The position numbers and the translations under genes were made by a program. From contig JAEZDQ010000053.1 in assembly GCA_023433225.1 (NCBI GenBank), positions 1 to 5,295 of the forward strand: a stretch of DNA of 5,295 bases. Direction: 5' to 3'. The stretch comes from Bacteroidota bacterium (lineage in GTDB: Bacteria > Bacteroidota > Bacteroidia > Flavobacteriales > Weeksellaceae). Every line of letters starts with the position of its first letter. Position 1 is the first letter of the stretch. Below the pieces are notes generated by a model, which was not told the origin of the DNA, did not search any database, and saw nothing but the letters and a program-made list of their open reading frames with translations. Shown piece after piece: positions 5,292 through 5,295 of this stretch.

Positions 5292-5295
5292 GGGA

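Overview
The window reads as ordinary chromosomal DNA of a Bacteroidota bacterium, most likely a member of the Flavobacteriales. The evidence is: three predicted lipoproteins with short signal peptides ending in Cys; an outer-envelope TlpA-like thioredoxin protein of the type common in this phylum; A/T-rich leaders without Shine-Dalgarno sequences; promoter -7 boxes of the form TAnnTTTG; and a small ferredoxin whose first residues look like those of flavobacterial ferredoxins. Genus cannot be fixed from this sequence. No rRNA, tRNA, CRISPR array, insertion sequence or phage gene was seen, and no gene-free stretch exceeds about 142 bp.

Layout. Positions 1-2473, all on the minus strand, hold a tight cluster read from right to left: plsC (lysophosphatidate acyltransferase), rnhA (RNase HI, TTG start) and a TlpA/ResA-like lipoprotein that runs off the left edge. 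Just upstream lies a small gene on the same strand (2544-2813) for an acidic, alanine-rich lipoprotein. It has strikingly optimised codons and a strong intrinsic terminator between it and plsC. A 142-bp divergent intergenic region (2814-2955) carries back-to-back candidate -7 boxes and a cluster of TTGTAA/TTACAA half-sites that includes a perfect 18-bp palindrome. On the plus strand follow two overlapping genes of unnamed function (2956-3963 and 3953-4543): a single-pass membrane protein with a cytoplasmic helical domain and an exported C-terminal domain, then a lipoprotein. Convergent with them, on the minus strand, are a 4-Cys ferredoxin (5061-5291) and 5-formyltetrahydrofolate cyclo-ligase (4501-5064), coupled by an ATGA overlap. 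The cyclo-ligase gene overlaps the lipoprotein gene by 43 bp tail to tail.

How the parts may work together. plsC, rnhA, the cyclo-ligase and the ferredoxin are housekeeping genes. The less understood part is the centre: a putative membrane-spanning protein plus lipoprotein pair, an operator-like palindrome cluster, and a divergently transcribed, apparently highly expressed small lipoprotein. One reading is a one-component envelope-sensing regulator with its lipoprotein partner, controlling itself and perhaps the small lipoprotein. That reading is inference, because the cytoplasmic domain only loosely resembles a helix-turn-helix domain.
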